A stretch of DNA of 51,657 bases. Source: Actinomycetes bacterium. GTDB taxonomy: Bacteria; Actinomycetota; Actinomycetes; Jiangellales; Jiangellaceae. Of this stretch, positions 1-7,433 are shown piece by piece. Below the pieces are notes generated by a model, which made no database searches, had not been told where the DNA came from, and was given only the letters and a program-made list of their open reading frames with translations. Where the stretch lies: positions 1 through 51,657 of the forward strand of contig JAJYTA010000011.1 in the NCBI GenBank assembly GCA_021793295.1, read 5' to 3'. The position numbers were made by a program, and so were the translations under genes. Each line of letters begins with the position of its first letter. Position 1 is the stretch's first letter.

Positions 1-1
1 G

Positions 2-730
2 GGCGCCGGCTATGTCCTGGCCGACGACGCCGTTCGTGCCCAGCTGGAACTCGCCGAGCGCCGCGGTGCGACGCTGCGGCGGGACGAACGCGTGCTGTCC
101 GTCGTCGACACACCCGCCGGCGCCGAGGTCCGTACCGAGCGCGAGCGCTACGGCGCGGACGTGGTGATCCTGGCGCCCGGCGCCTGGCTGCCGGAACTGA
201 TCGAGCCCGAGCTGGCACGACTGTTCACCGTGTATCGCCAGGTGCAGTCCTGGTTCGAACCGCAACGTCCAGGCACCGCGTTCGAGCCGGACCGGTGCCC
301 GATCTTCATCCGGCAGACCGGGCCCGGCGTCGACGACGTGTTCTACGGCTTTCCCGCCATCCACGGTCCGGCCGGCGGCGTGAAGATCGGTACCGAGCGC
401 TACGACACACCCACCGCGCCGGGCACCGTCCGCCGTACCGTCGACCCGGCCGAGCACGCCGCGGCCTACGAGAGGTTCGTCCGCGGCCGCGTCCTGGGCG
501 TGACCGACACCGTGCTGCGCGGTATCACCTGCCTGTACACCGTGACCCCGGACTTCGGCTTCGTCGTCGACCGGCATCCCGGGCGCGAGCACGTCGTCGT
601 CGCAGCAGCATGCTCGGGGCACGGGTTCAAGCACTCCGCTGCTGTCGGTGAGGCCACAGCGGCGCTGGCCATCGGCGGTGTGCCGCGGCTGAACCTGTCG
701 GCGTTCTCGTTCGCCAGGTTCACCGGTTGA
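2..730 (+). CDS. FAD-dependent oxidoreductase (sarcosine / N-methyltryptophan oxidase-like), 3' part
   Basis: Reading frame 2 is open from the window edge to the TGA at 728-730, so this is the C-terminal ~242 residues of a gene that begins upstream. The sequence resembles the DAO/solA family of flavin amine oxidases: a VILAPGAWLPEL segment (return to the FAD domain after the substrate domain), a CLYTVTPDFGFVVDRHP stretch and a closing ACSGHGFKHSAAVGE motif. In monomeric sarcosine and N-methyltryptophan oxidases this last region contacts FAD and the substrate. Family members oxidise secondary amines to an aldehyde, an amine and hydrogen peroxide in the cytoplasm. The N-terminal GxGxxG nucleotide loop is outside the window, so the exact substrate cannot be judged. 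It converges with the next gene, 13 bp away. Confidence 0.8.
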   Translation, partial: GAGYVLADDAVRAQLELAERRGATLRRDERVLSVVDTPAGAEVRTERERYGADVVILAPGAWLPELIEPELARLFTVYRQVQSWFEPQRPGTAFEPDRCPIFIRQTGPGVDDVFYGFPAIHGPAGGVKIGTERYDTPTAPGTVRRTVDPAEHAAAYERFVRGRVLGVTDTVLRGITCLYTVTPDFGFVVDRHPGREHVVVAAACSGHGFKHSAAVGEATAALAIGGVPRLNLSAFSFARFTG

Positions 731-743
731 CGGCGCGGCGGCC

Positions 744-1895
744 TCAGCCGTCGACGGAGACGCCGAACTGGACGTCGTGGCTGGACGCATCGGCGGCGGC
801 GAAGGCCAGCAGCCGCTCTGCTTCGTCGGCCACCGCATCGCGTGCGGCGGAGTCGAGCCGGCGAAACGGCGTGATCGCCACGGTGGCGGTGCCGCGGGCG
901 CGGATGATCCGCCACATGCCGGCCACCGTGCCGTCGACCAGCAGTGCATTCGGGGTCACACCGTTGCGGGTGTTCATGCGTTTGCGGTCGACGTCGGAGA
1001 TGATCCGGGTGCGGTCGGCGTGGGAGCGCAGCACGTTGTCGAAATCCGGGAGGAAACGCGGTGGCGCCGGGACGTCCGGGGCCGGGAGCTCGGCGTCGGG
1101 CAGGTCGAACAGCTGCGTGCCGTTGTCGTCGTCAAACGAGCGAAGGCTCGCCCGCAGCGGTTCGACGACCTCACGCAGGCGCGTCAGGCCCGACCAGGTC
1201 TGCATGTCGGCCACGCTGGCCGGGCCGAAGGCGCCGAGGTAGCGCAGCACCATCGTGGCCGGTGCTGGCTGTGGGTCGAGGCCGCGACCCAGCCACGACT
1301 CGGCCGTGGTGAGGCGGGGCTGCCCACGCTGTCCCCACACGCCTCTCGGTGGTACCTGGACCAGGGGGAGGAGATCACGAGCGGCGTGCGCCAGGTGACC
1401 GGGGCCGCAAGTGGGCCAGTGTTCGGCCAGCAACGTGCCGAGCTCGGCGTTGGTTCGCGGCTCCTGCTCCAGAAGCGGCCGGGCGACCTCGACGAGCCGG
1501 TCGAGGTCGACGTCGGCCAACGGCTTGGCATGCAGCATGTTGGTACGCAGGTCGCGATCCATGATGACCTGCGTCAGCGGGCGAAGCGTGGCACAGTCCG
1601 CCGCCGACACCAGGTGGATGGTCCCGCGCATCACGACGATGCGGACGACCTTGCGGTCGAGCAAGAGGCCGGCGAGCTCGTCGGGGGTGAATCCGGCCAG
1701 GCGCGACCACAGCTGATAGTAGGCAGACGACGGCGCCTGCGCCTGCAGGCCCACGAGATGCTCGATCGCTGTCAGGGCGTTCACGTCGCGGCGGCGCAGC
1801 AGGAACTGGCGCTCCAGCGTGGCGCGGCCCAGCTCGCGCGCCGACAAGGTCGCGCGAGCGGGCCCGGACGTTCGCGGCGAGTTCGGCATCACCAT
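744..1895 (-). CDS. HTH_42 / AlkZ-like winged-helix protein (possible DNA glycosylase)
   Basis: A 383-residue protein of the HTH_42 (YcaQ/AlkZ) family, built of tandem winged-helix domains. After an N-terminal helix (ARELGRATLERQFLLRR) it has LVGLQAQAPSSAYYQLWSRL, in which Q51-A-Q53 fits the Q-phi-Q catalytic motif described for AlkZ, the interstrand-crosslink glycosylase of Streptomyces; YcaQ/AlkX enzymes carry Q-phi-D instead. Next come RIVVMRGTIHLV, a typical family beta-hairpin, and a C-terminal ALLVDGTVAGMWR segment. The family role is base-excision unhooking of alkylated or crosslinked DNA, or resistance to a self-made genotoxin. That role is inferred here: no biosynthetic cluster is adjacent, and many HTH_42 members are uncharacterised. 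The alternative start at M3 (1889) would change little. Confidence 0.75.
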   Translation of the reverse strand: MVMPNSPRTSGPARATLSARELGRATLERQFLLRRRDVNALTAIEHLVGLQAQAPSSAYYQLWSRLAGFTPDELAGLLLDRKVVRIVVMRGTIHLVSAADCATLRPLTQVIMDRDLRTNMLHAKPLADVDLDRLVEVARPLLEQEPRTNAELGTLLAEHWPTCGPGHLAHAARDLLPLVQVPPRGVWGQRGQPRLTTAESWLGRGLDPQPAPATMVLRYLGAFGPASVADMQTWSGLTRLREVVEPLRASLRSFDDDNGTQLFDLPDAELPAPDVPAPPRFLPDFDNVLRSHADRTRIISDVDRKRMNTRNGVTPNALLVDGTVAGMWRIIRARGTATVAITPFRRLDSAARDAVADEAERLLAFAAADASSHDVQFGVSVDG

Positions 1896-1952
1896 CGATC
1901 GTAGGGCTCGCCCCGGCCGTTCCGCGGACGGTCGTCAGGCACAATCCCGGGC

Positions 1953-3473
1953 ATGGCAACGCTCTACCGCAACGCTCGCGTCCACAGCCCGACCGAGCCC
2001 GCGGCCACGGCGATGCTCGTGGTGGGCGACCGGATCGCCTGGGTCGGGGCCGACCACCCGAGTGCCGCGGCCGGCGCCGACATCGTCGACCTCGGCGGTG
2101 CGCTGGTCACTCCGGCCTTCGTCGATGCGCACGTTCACCTGACCGAGACGGGCCTGGCGATGGACGGTGTCGATCTGACGTCGGCGACCAGCCGGAGCGA
2201 CGTGCTCGATGCCGTGGCCCGCCGGGCCCGGCAGCGCCCAGGCGAAGTGATCATGGGTTTCGGCTGGGACGAGGGCGCCTGGCCGGAACCACGCCCACCC
2301 GCCCGGGCCGAACTCGACCGCGCCGGCGGCGGGGCGCCGGTCTATCTCGCGCGGGTCGACGTGCACACCGCGGCGGTGTCGTCAGCCCTGCTGGACGCCG
2401 ACCCCGGGATCGCGGTAGCCGACGGCTACGACGACGGCCTCGTCCGCCGCGACGCACACCACCGGGCACGAGGGGCGGCCCGGGCCGCACTGGACCCCGA
2501 ACGCGTGCGGACCTTGCGGCGCGAGGCGCTGCTGAGCGCGGCGAAGCTGGGCATCGGGGCTGTTCATGAGATGGGCGCCCCCCACATCAGCGACGCCGAC
2601 GACTTCGCCGCCGTCCTGGCGCTCGGCGCCGAGCCCGATCTCCCGGACGTCATCGGCTACTGGGGCGAGTTGCACCAGGTGGAGCGTGCCCGCCAGCTGG
2701 GCGCTGTCGGCGCGGGCGGAGACCTCAACCTGGACGGCTCGCTCGGCTCACGCAGCGCTCGGCTGTCCGACGGCTACGCCGATGCGCCGGGCGAGCGGGG
2801 CATGCTCTACGTCGGTCTGGACGACGCCACGGCGCACGTCGTGGCGTGCACCAGGGCAGGCCTGCAGGCCGGGTTCCACTGCATCGGCGACGAGGCGGTC
2901 GCCATGGCCGTGGCCGCTGTCGCTGCCGCCGCTCGGCACTGCGGCCTGGCTGAGGTCAGGGCATGCCGGCACCGGCTCGAGCATGTGGAGATGCTCGCCC
3001 CCGACTTGGTGCCCGAGCTGGCCCGGCTGGGGATCGCGGCGAGCGTGCAGCCGAGCTTCGACGAGCTCTGGGGTGGGCCTGACGGCATGTACGCGCAGCG
3101 GCTCACGCCGGAACGCGCCGGCGGGCTCAACCCGTTCGGGCCGATGGCCGACGCCGGCATCTTGCTGGCGTTCGGTTCCGACTCGCCGGTCACGCCCATG
3201 AGCGGCTGGCAGGCGGTGCGCGCGGCGACCGGCCATCACGCGCCCGAGCACCGGCTCAACACGCGCGAAGCGCTGGCCGCGGCCACGCGGGGTGGATGGC
3301 GAGCTGCGAGAGTCGACGACGCCGGCGTCCTCGCGCCTGGCATGCTGGCGTCGTTCGCCGTGTGGGATGTTCCCGGCGACCTCGTCGACGGTCTGCCTGA
3401 CGTCGCCGCCGGGACTGATCCACCACACTGTCGGCGTACAGTCGTGCGTGGCCGAACGGTGTGGGAAGGCTGA
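1953..3473 (+). CDS. YtcJ-like metal-dependent amidohydrolase (Amidohydro_3)
   Basis: A 506-residue TIM-barrel amidohydrolase of the YtcJ/NfdA type, cytoplasmic because no signal peptide is visible. The metal-binding H60-V-H62 lies in VDAHVHL. Family hallmarks follow in order: an LDGSLGSRSA loop near residue 260, HCIGDEA near 308, EHVEM near 343 and GSDSPV near 408 (the last metal Asp). The C-terminus refolds into the small beta-sandwich that begins at the N-terminus (LVVGDRIAWVG). Relatives hydrolyse amides, N-formyl groups or N-substituted compounds, and the substrate cannot be read from sequence. It starts 57 bp from the divergent HTH_42 gene. There is no strong Shine-Dalgarno; a CACAAT hexamer 7 nt before the ATG could be the -10 of a leaderless transcript. 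Confidence 0.85.
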   Translation: MATLYRNARVHSPTEPAATAMLVVGDRIAWVGADHPSAAAGADIVDLGGALVTPAFVDAHVHLTETGLAMDGVDLTSATSRSDVLDAVARRARQRPGEVIMGFGWDEGAWPEPRPPARAELDRAGGGAPVYLARVDVHTAAVSSALLDADPGIAVADGYDDGLVRRDAHHRARGAARAALDPERVRTLRREALLSAAKLGIGAVHEMGAPHISDADDFAAVLALGAEPDLPDVIGYWGELHQVERARQLGAVGAGGDLNLDGSLGSRSARLSDGYADAPGERGMLYVGLDDATAHVVACTRAGLQAGFHCIGDEAVAMAVAAVAAAARHCGLAEVRACRHRLEHVEMLAPDLVPELARLGIAASVQPSFDELWGGPDGMYAQRLTPERAGGLNPFGPMADAGILLAFGSDSPVTPMSGWQAVRAATGHHAPEHRLNTREALAAATRGGWRAARVDDAGVLAPGMLASFAVWDVPGDLVDGLPDVAAGTDPPHCRRTVVRGRTVWEG

Positions 3474-3990
3474 CACGCCGGTCGGCCGGACACTTTCTCG
3501 ATCGACTTCACCGAAAGCGCACCGCTCGGACCTGGGCAGATGTGCTGTTTACGCAGGTCAGAGCGTGGCTTGACACCTACGGATCGGTGCAGCACAGTCG
3601 CAGAAGTCCACCAGCGGACGAACCGCTCGGGTCAGTGGCCTGGGTGGGTGGTGCGACCGGGGTCGAGGGGCGACTTTCCACCGGGAAGTCGGGCATCCTT
3701 CGAGAGCCAGGCCCACGCTCGCACGCCTCGCCTGTGCGCTGTCCGCTGCGGCACGGGGTGAGACGAGGTCGGGCCCGGCCCGCCCAGTAGACAACGGTCC
3801 GCGAGCCGCATCCAGCGGCGCCCGCGGCCCGGTCCGAAGGGTGGGGCCGGGCTGCGTCCTTGTTCGGGACATCACGGGCACTCAGGCGGCCGGTCGGACG
3901 TTGTACGGTCGTCTCAACGGCAACACACTCGAACGACGGCGGTGTGGCCGTTCATCGGCCGAAGGCAGCGGATCGGACGGAGTTCCACAC
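3474..3990. other. Long intergenic region before lnt
   Basis: About 517 bp without a convincing gene: short frames in several phases, no recognisable protein and no tRNA fold. Visible elements are a 9-bp hairpin at 3671-3691 (stem CGACTTTCC/GGGAAGTCG with one T-G wobble, loop of 3), an isolated TTGACA at 3569-3574 without a matching -10, and a TACGGT hexamer at 3904-3909 that could be a -10 for lnt. The long frame open from 3841 into lnt looks non-coding until the GTG at 3991. Confidence 0.5.
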
Positions 3991-5529
3991 GTGAGTCATC
4001 TCGCGCGCGGCGCAGGGGCGGTGCTTCTCGGCGTTGCGCTGATCGGCGCATTCCCGCCGTTCGACCTGTGGTTCCTGGCCATCCTCGTCCCCGCCGCGGT
4101 GGCGCTACTGGTCCGAGACCAGCCGCTGAAGCGATCGGCCTGGCTGGGCCTGCTGTTCGGCCTCGGCTTCTTCGTACCGATGCTGCACTGGACCGGCATG
4201 GAGACCGGCCCGGTGCCGTGGTTGCTGCTCGGTGTCTTCGAGGCGCTGTTCTTCATCCCGCTGACCATGGGCCTGACGCTCGTGCAGCGCGTGCCCGGAT
4301 GGCCGGTGTGGACCGCGGCGATCTGGGTCGCCGACGAAGCGATCCGGGGCCGCATCCCCTACGGCGGCTTCACCTGGGGCAAGCTCGCCTTCTCGCAGGC
4401 CGACAGCCCGATGCTCGGAGTGGCCTCCCTCGGCGGCTCACCAGGGTTGTCCTTCCTCGTCGCCCTCAGCGGGGGGTTGGTGGCCTGGGCGGTGGTGACC
4501 CGCCGGTGGTGGTTGCGCGGGGTGGCCGTGGCCGGAGCGGCGACCCTGGTGGTCGCCCCCTTGCTGGTGCAGCCGCTGCAAGGCAGCGGCGAGTCGATCA
4601 CCGTCGCTGTGATCCAGGGCAACGTTCCGAGTCCAGGTCTGGACTACAACAACGAGGCGCGAGTGATCACGAACAACCACGTCGAGGCGACCAAGGAGCT
4701 CGCCGCCGCCGTCGAAGCCGGCCAGACGCCCCGCCCGGACATGGTGCTGTGGCCGGAGAACTCCTCCGACATCAGCCCCTTCCACGATCCCGCCACCTAC
4801 GACTCCATCGACAGCGCCGTCAAAGCCATCGACGTCCCGGTGCTGATCAGCGCGATCATCCCCACCGAAGATCAACAGAACGTCAAGAACACCTCGATCC
4901 TGTGGGACCCCGACACCGGACCGGGGGAGTCCTACGTCAAGCGCCATCCGATGCCGTTCGGCGAGTACATCCCGTTCCGCAGCATCGCCAGTCGCATCAC
5001 CGACGCCGTCGAGAGCCAACCGCGCGACCACCTGCCGGGTGACAAGATCGGCATCTTCGAGGTCGCAGGCGCCACGGTCGGCGACGTCATCTGTTTCGAG
5101 GTCGCCTTCGACGGGATCGTCCGCGACGCCGTGCGCGCGGGCGGTGAGTTCCTGGCCGTCCAGACGAACAACGCGACATTCGGCTACACCGAGATGACCG
5201 AACAACAGCTGGCGCAGTCGCGCCTGCGCGCGTTCGAACACGGCCGCACCGTCATCGTGTCGGCACTGGCCGGTGTCAGCGCGATCATCGCCCCGAACGG
5301 CGAGGTCACCGAACGGGCCGAGCTCTTCACGCGCGACATCATGATCACCGAAGTTCCCCTGATCCACGAGACCACGCTGGCCACCGACATCGGGGTCTGG
5401 CCGGAATGGGTGCTGACCGCGATGGGCGTGGGCGTGGTCGTCCTGGTCATCATGAGTGCGCGGCGAGACCGCAACCACTCGGCCGGCGAACCGGCCGAGC
5501 CGACGCTGGCCGAAGCAGGTGCACGGTGA
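3991..5529 (+). CDS. lnt: Apolipoprotein N-acyltransferase
   Basis: A 512-residue integral membrane enzyme that transfers an acyl chain from phospholipid to the N-terminal cysteine of lipoproteins on the outer face of the cytoplasmic membrane. The first ~195 residues hold six or so hydrophobic segments (for example VLLGVALIGA and LLVALSGGLVAWAV). The rest is a nitrilase-fold domain with the expected triad: E256 in WPENSS, K317 in YVKRHP and C368 in VICFEVAF. A final transmembrane helix (ALTAMGVGVVVLVIM) precedes a charged tail. The frame is open from 3841, but the extra residues are low-complexity and polar. GTG 3991 follows a GGACGGAG stretch and starts directly at the membrane region, so it is preferred. 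It overlaps ppm1 by GTGA and is surely co-transcribed with it. Confidence 0.9.
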   Translation: MSHLARGAGAVLLGVALIGAFPPFDLWFLAILVPAAVALLVRDQPLKRSAWLGLLFGLGFFVPMLHWTGMETGPVPWLLLGVFEALFFIPLTMGLTLVQRVPGWPVWTAAIWVADEAIRGRIPYGGFTWGKLAFSQADSPMLGVASLGGSPGLSFLVALSGGLVAWAVVTRRWWLRGVAVAGAATLVVAPLLVQPLQGSGESITVAVIQGNVPSPGLDYNNEARVITNNHVEATKELAAAVEAGQTPRPDMVLWPENSSDISPFHDPATYDSIDSAVKAIDVPVLISAIIPTEDQQNVKNTSILWDPDTGPGESYVKRHPMPFGEYIPFRSIASRITDAVESQPRDHLPGDKIGIFEVAGATVGDVICFEVAFDGIVRDAVRAGGEFLAVQTNNATFGYTEMTEQQLAQSRLRAFEHGRTVIVSALAGVSAIIAPNGEVTERAELFTRDIMITEVPLIHETTLATDIGVWPEWVLTAMGVGVVVLVIMSARRDRNHSAGEPAEPTLAEAGAR

Positions 5530-6269
5530 ACGTACTGGTCGTGGTGCCCACCTACAACGAAGCCTTGACCATCGGCAAGGCCATCGAGCGAACCCGCAGC
5601 GCGGTGCCCGAGGCGCACCTGCTCGTCGTCGACGACTCGTCACCGGACGGCACCGGCGCCATCGTCGACGAGATCGCCGAGCTCGACGACCACGTCAACG
5701 TCCTGCACCGCCCGGGCGGCAAGCAGGGGCTCGGCGCGGCCTACATCAACGGGTTCCGGTGGGGCCTCGAGCGAGGATTCGACATCTTGGTCGAGATGGA
5801 CGCCGACGGCTCACATCAACCCGAAGAACTGCCCCGGTTGCTGCACGCTGCTGAGCAGGCCGACCTGGTTCTCGGGTCGCGTTACGTGCCCGGCGGACAG
5901 GTGGTCAACTGGCCGTGGCGGCGCGAAGCGCTGTCGCGGGCCGGAAATCTCTACGCCCGGCTCGCCTTGGGCACCACCTTGCGCGATGCCACCGGCGGCT
6001 TCCGCGCCTACCGTGCCGAGGCGCTGCGTACGCTGGACCTTGACGGGGTCGCGTCGCAGGGCTATTGCTTTCAGGTCGACATGGCTTGGCGGGTACAGCG
6101 TGCCGGGCTGCGGATCATCGAGGTTCCCATCACGTTCGTCGAGCGGGAGCAGGGAGAGTCGAAGATGGACAGCACGATCGTCCGCGAGGCGTTCTGGCGG
6201 ATCCTGCGCTGGGGCGCGTCGCATCGGGCGGCACAGATGCGTGCCTGGCGGGACGGACAGGCGCGATGA
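5526..6269 (+). CDS. ppm1: Polyprenol-phosphate mannosyltransferase (Ppm1/DPM1-like)
   Basis: A 247-residue GT2-family glycosyltransferase that moves mannose from GDP-mannose to polyprenyl phosphate, giving the donor used outside the membrane for lipoglycans and protein O-mannosylation. Motifs seen: VVVPTYNE at the N-terminus, DDSSPDGT (residues 36-43), D92-A-D94 in VEMDADGSHQPEEL (the metal/GDP-mannose DxD), GSRYVPGG and FREREQGESKM-like FVEREQGESKM. It has no C-terminal membrane anchor, so it is the soluble DPM1 type. The start is GTG 5526, overlapping the lnt stop; the longer frame upstream lies inside lnt. In Mycobacterium tuberculosis Lnt and Ppm1 are one fused protein. Here the same partners sit as overlapping separate genes, as known in other actinobacteria. 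Confidence 0.92.
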   Translation: MNVLVVVPTYNEALTIGKAIERTRSAVPEAHLLVVDDSSPDGTGAIVDEIAELDDHVNVLHRPGGKQGLGAAYINGFRWGLERGFDILVEMDADGSHQPEELPRLLHAAEQADLVLGSRYVPGGQVVNWPWRREALSRAGNLYARLALGTTLRDATGGFRAYRAEALRTLDLDGVASQGYCFQVDMAWRVQRAGLRIIEVPITFVEREQGESKMDSTIVREAFWRILRWGASHRAAQMRAWRDGQAR

Positions 6270-6775
6270 ACACCACCGGGCGCGGATTGCGCGGTTTCGG
6301 CCCCTTCGCCATCGGGGTTCTCGAACTCGTCGCGCTGGTCATGGTCGCACGGTGGATCGGATTCGGCTGGGCGCTGTTGCTCCTGCTCTCCACCAGCGTC
6401 ATCGGCTTGGCGGTGCTGCGCTTCGAAGGCTTTCGTGCGTGGGCATCGTTGCGTGAGGCTGTGGCGCAGGGGCGGTTCGACGACACCGAGGAAGCTGCCG
6501 CGGGAGCATCGGAGCGCATCGCGGGGACCGGCGTACGCATGTTGGCCGGTGTGATGTTGACCTTGCCAGGGTTCGTCACCGACATCTGCGCTCTGGTGCT
6601 GCTGATCCCGCCGGTCCGCAAGAGCGTGGGACGGCGGCTGTCGGCGGCCGCGCTGCGCACCTTCCCGTCCGGCAGGCCGCCCGGCGGCGGAGGGGTCTCG
6701 CAAGCGACCCGGCACGGGCCGGTCATCGAAGGCGAAGTCGTCGACTCGCGCACGCCGGACGACCCGACGCCCTGA
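6266..6775 (+). CDS. fxsA: FxsA family membrane protein
   Basis: A 169-residue inner-membrane protein of the FxsA family (in Escherichia coli, a suppressor of F-exclusion of phage T7). The typical layout is present: first helix FAIGVLELVALVMVARWIG, second helix ALLLLLSTSVIGLAVLRFEG, the family signature (RMLAGVMLTLPGFVTDICALVLLIPPVR) with the last hydrophobic segment, then a polar C-terminal tail ending in a GPVIEGEVVD motif common in actinobacterial members. The ATG overlaps the ppm1 stop (ATGA), so lnt, ppm1 and fxsA form one translationally coupled operon. The biochemical role of FxsA is unknown. Its linkage here suggests, without proof, a link with envelope assembly. Confidence 0.88.
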   Translation: MNTTGRGLRGFGPFAIGVLELVALVMVARWIGFGWALLLLLSTSVIGLAVLRFEGFRAWASLREAVAQGRFDDTEEAAAGASERIAGTGVRMLAGVMLTLPGFVTDICALVLLIPPVRKSVGRRLSAAALRTFPSGRPPGGGGVSQATRHGPVIEGEVVDSRTPDDPTP

Positions 6776-6818
6776 CGCGGCCCGGCAACCGGACACACAA
6801 CTCAACTGGGCACGAACG

Positions 6819-6856
6819 GCTACCGCCCCCGGCCATGGTGGACCGGAGGCGGTAGC
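6819..6856. terminator. Bidirectional hairpin between fxsA and rbpA
   Basis: A perfect 9-bp inverted repeat, GCTACCGCC (6819-6827) and GGCGGTAGC (6848-6856), with additional CCGG/CCGG pairing inside the loop. It lies in the 103-bp gap between two convergent genes. There is no T-tract, as is common for actinobacterial terminators, so it could serve both directions. Confidence 0.65.
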
Positions 6857-6878
6857 GGTGAGCCGGGTACTGGTCGGC

Positions 6879-7268
6879 TCAGGCGGTCTTCTTACGGCCG
6901 CGCGAGCGGTTCGCCAGGTGCGCCGCGCCGGGAATGAGGCCGGAACGCAGCAATTCGAGGCGCTCGTCGAGCAGAGCTTCGAGGTCCTCGATGGAGCGGC
7001 GTTCGAGGAGCATGTCCCAGTGCGTCCGCGCCGGCTTGATCGGCGCCTCCTCGGGACGGTCGGTGGCCACGCGCAAGGATTCGCCGCCACACCGGGGGCA
7101 ATCCCAGAGCGCGGGAACCTCAGCCTCGGTCGAGAACGTCACCTCGAACCGGTGGCCTGCGGTGCAGCTGTAAGCCACCGTCTGACGTTCAGCGAACTCG
7201 ACGCCGCGCTCGTCCTCGTAGCTCGGTGCCCCAAGGCGCGAGCCGCGCAGGGTGGAACGCTCGGACAT
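6879..7268 (-). CDS. rbpA: RNA polymerase-binding protein RbpA
   Basis: A 129-residue actinobacteria-specific RNA polymerase partner that stabilises the open complex with the group 1/2 sigma factors. A short N-terminal tail (MSERSTLRGSRLGAPSYEDE) is followed by the zinc-binding core with C35, H39, C57 and C60 (CTAGH and CPRCGG), the basic linker RPEEAPIKPARTHWDMLLERRS and the helical sigma-interacting domain IEDLEALLDERLELLRSGLIPG. The length and all zinc ligands are normal. A GGAAGGG stretch lies about 9 nt before the ATG. The 165-bp upstream gap to the next gene contains no promoter I could assign with confidence, although a redox-sigma promoter is common for this gene in Streptomyces. Confidence 0.96.
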   Translation of the reverse strand: MSERSTLRGSRLGAPSYEDERGVEFAERQTVAYSCTAGHRFEVTFSTEAEVPALWDCPRCGGESLRVATDRPEEAPIKPARTHWDMLLERRSIEDLEALLDERLELLRSGLIPGAAHLANRSRGRKKTA

Positions 7269-7433
7269 GTGTGTAACCCTTCCGGGGCTGCCTGCCCCTA
7301 GGACGAGACGTCGGTCAAACGGTCTTTCGATGTACTACCCACTGGCAAAACAACGACACAGGTGACAACGGATGAGCCGAGAGCAATGTTCCGCGTTCGC
7401 GGTGATCTCGCAACTCCACGCGGGTGATGTTGC

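Noticed and set aside
3569-3574. TTGACA as a promoter in the gap before lnt
   Set aside because: No acceptable -10 is found 15-19 nt downstream.
3841-3990. N-terminal extension of Lnt upstream of GTG 3991
   Set aside because: The extra residues are polar and low-complexity, and membrane segments typical of the family begin immediately after GTG 3991.
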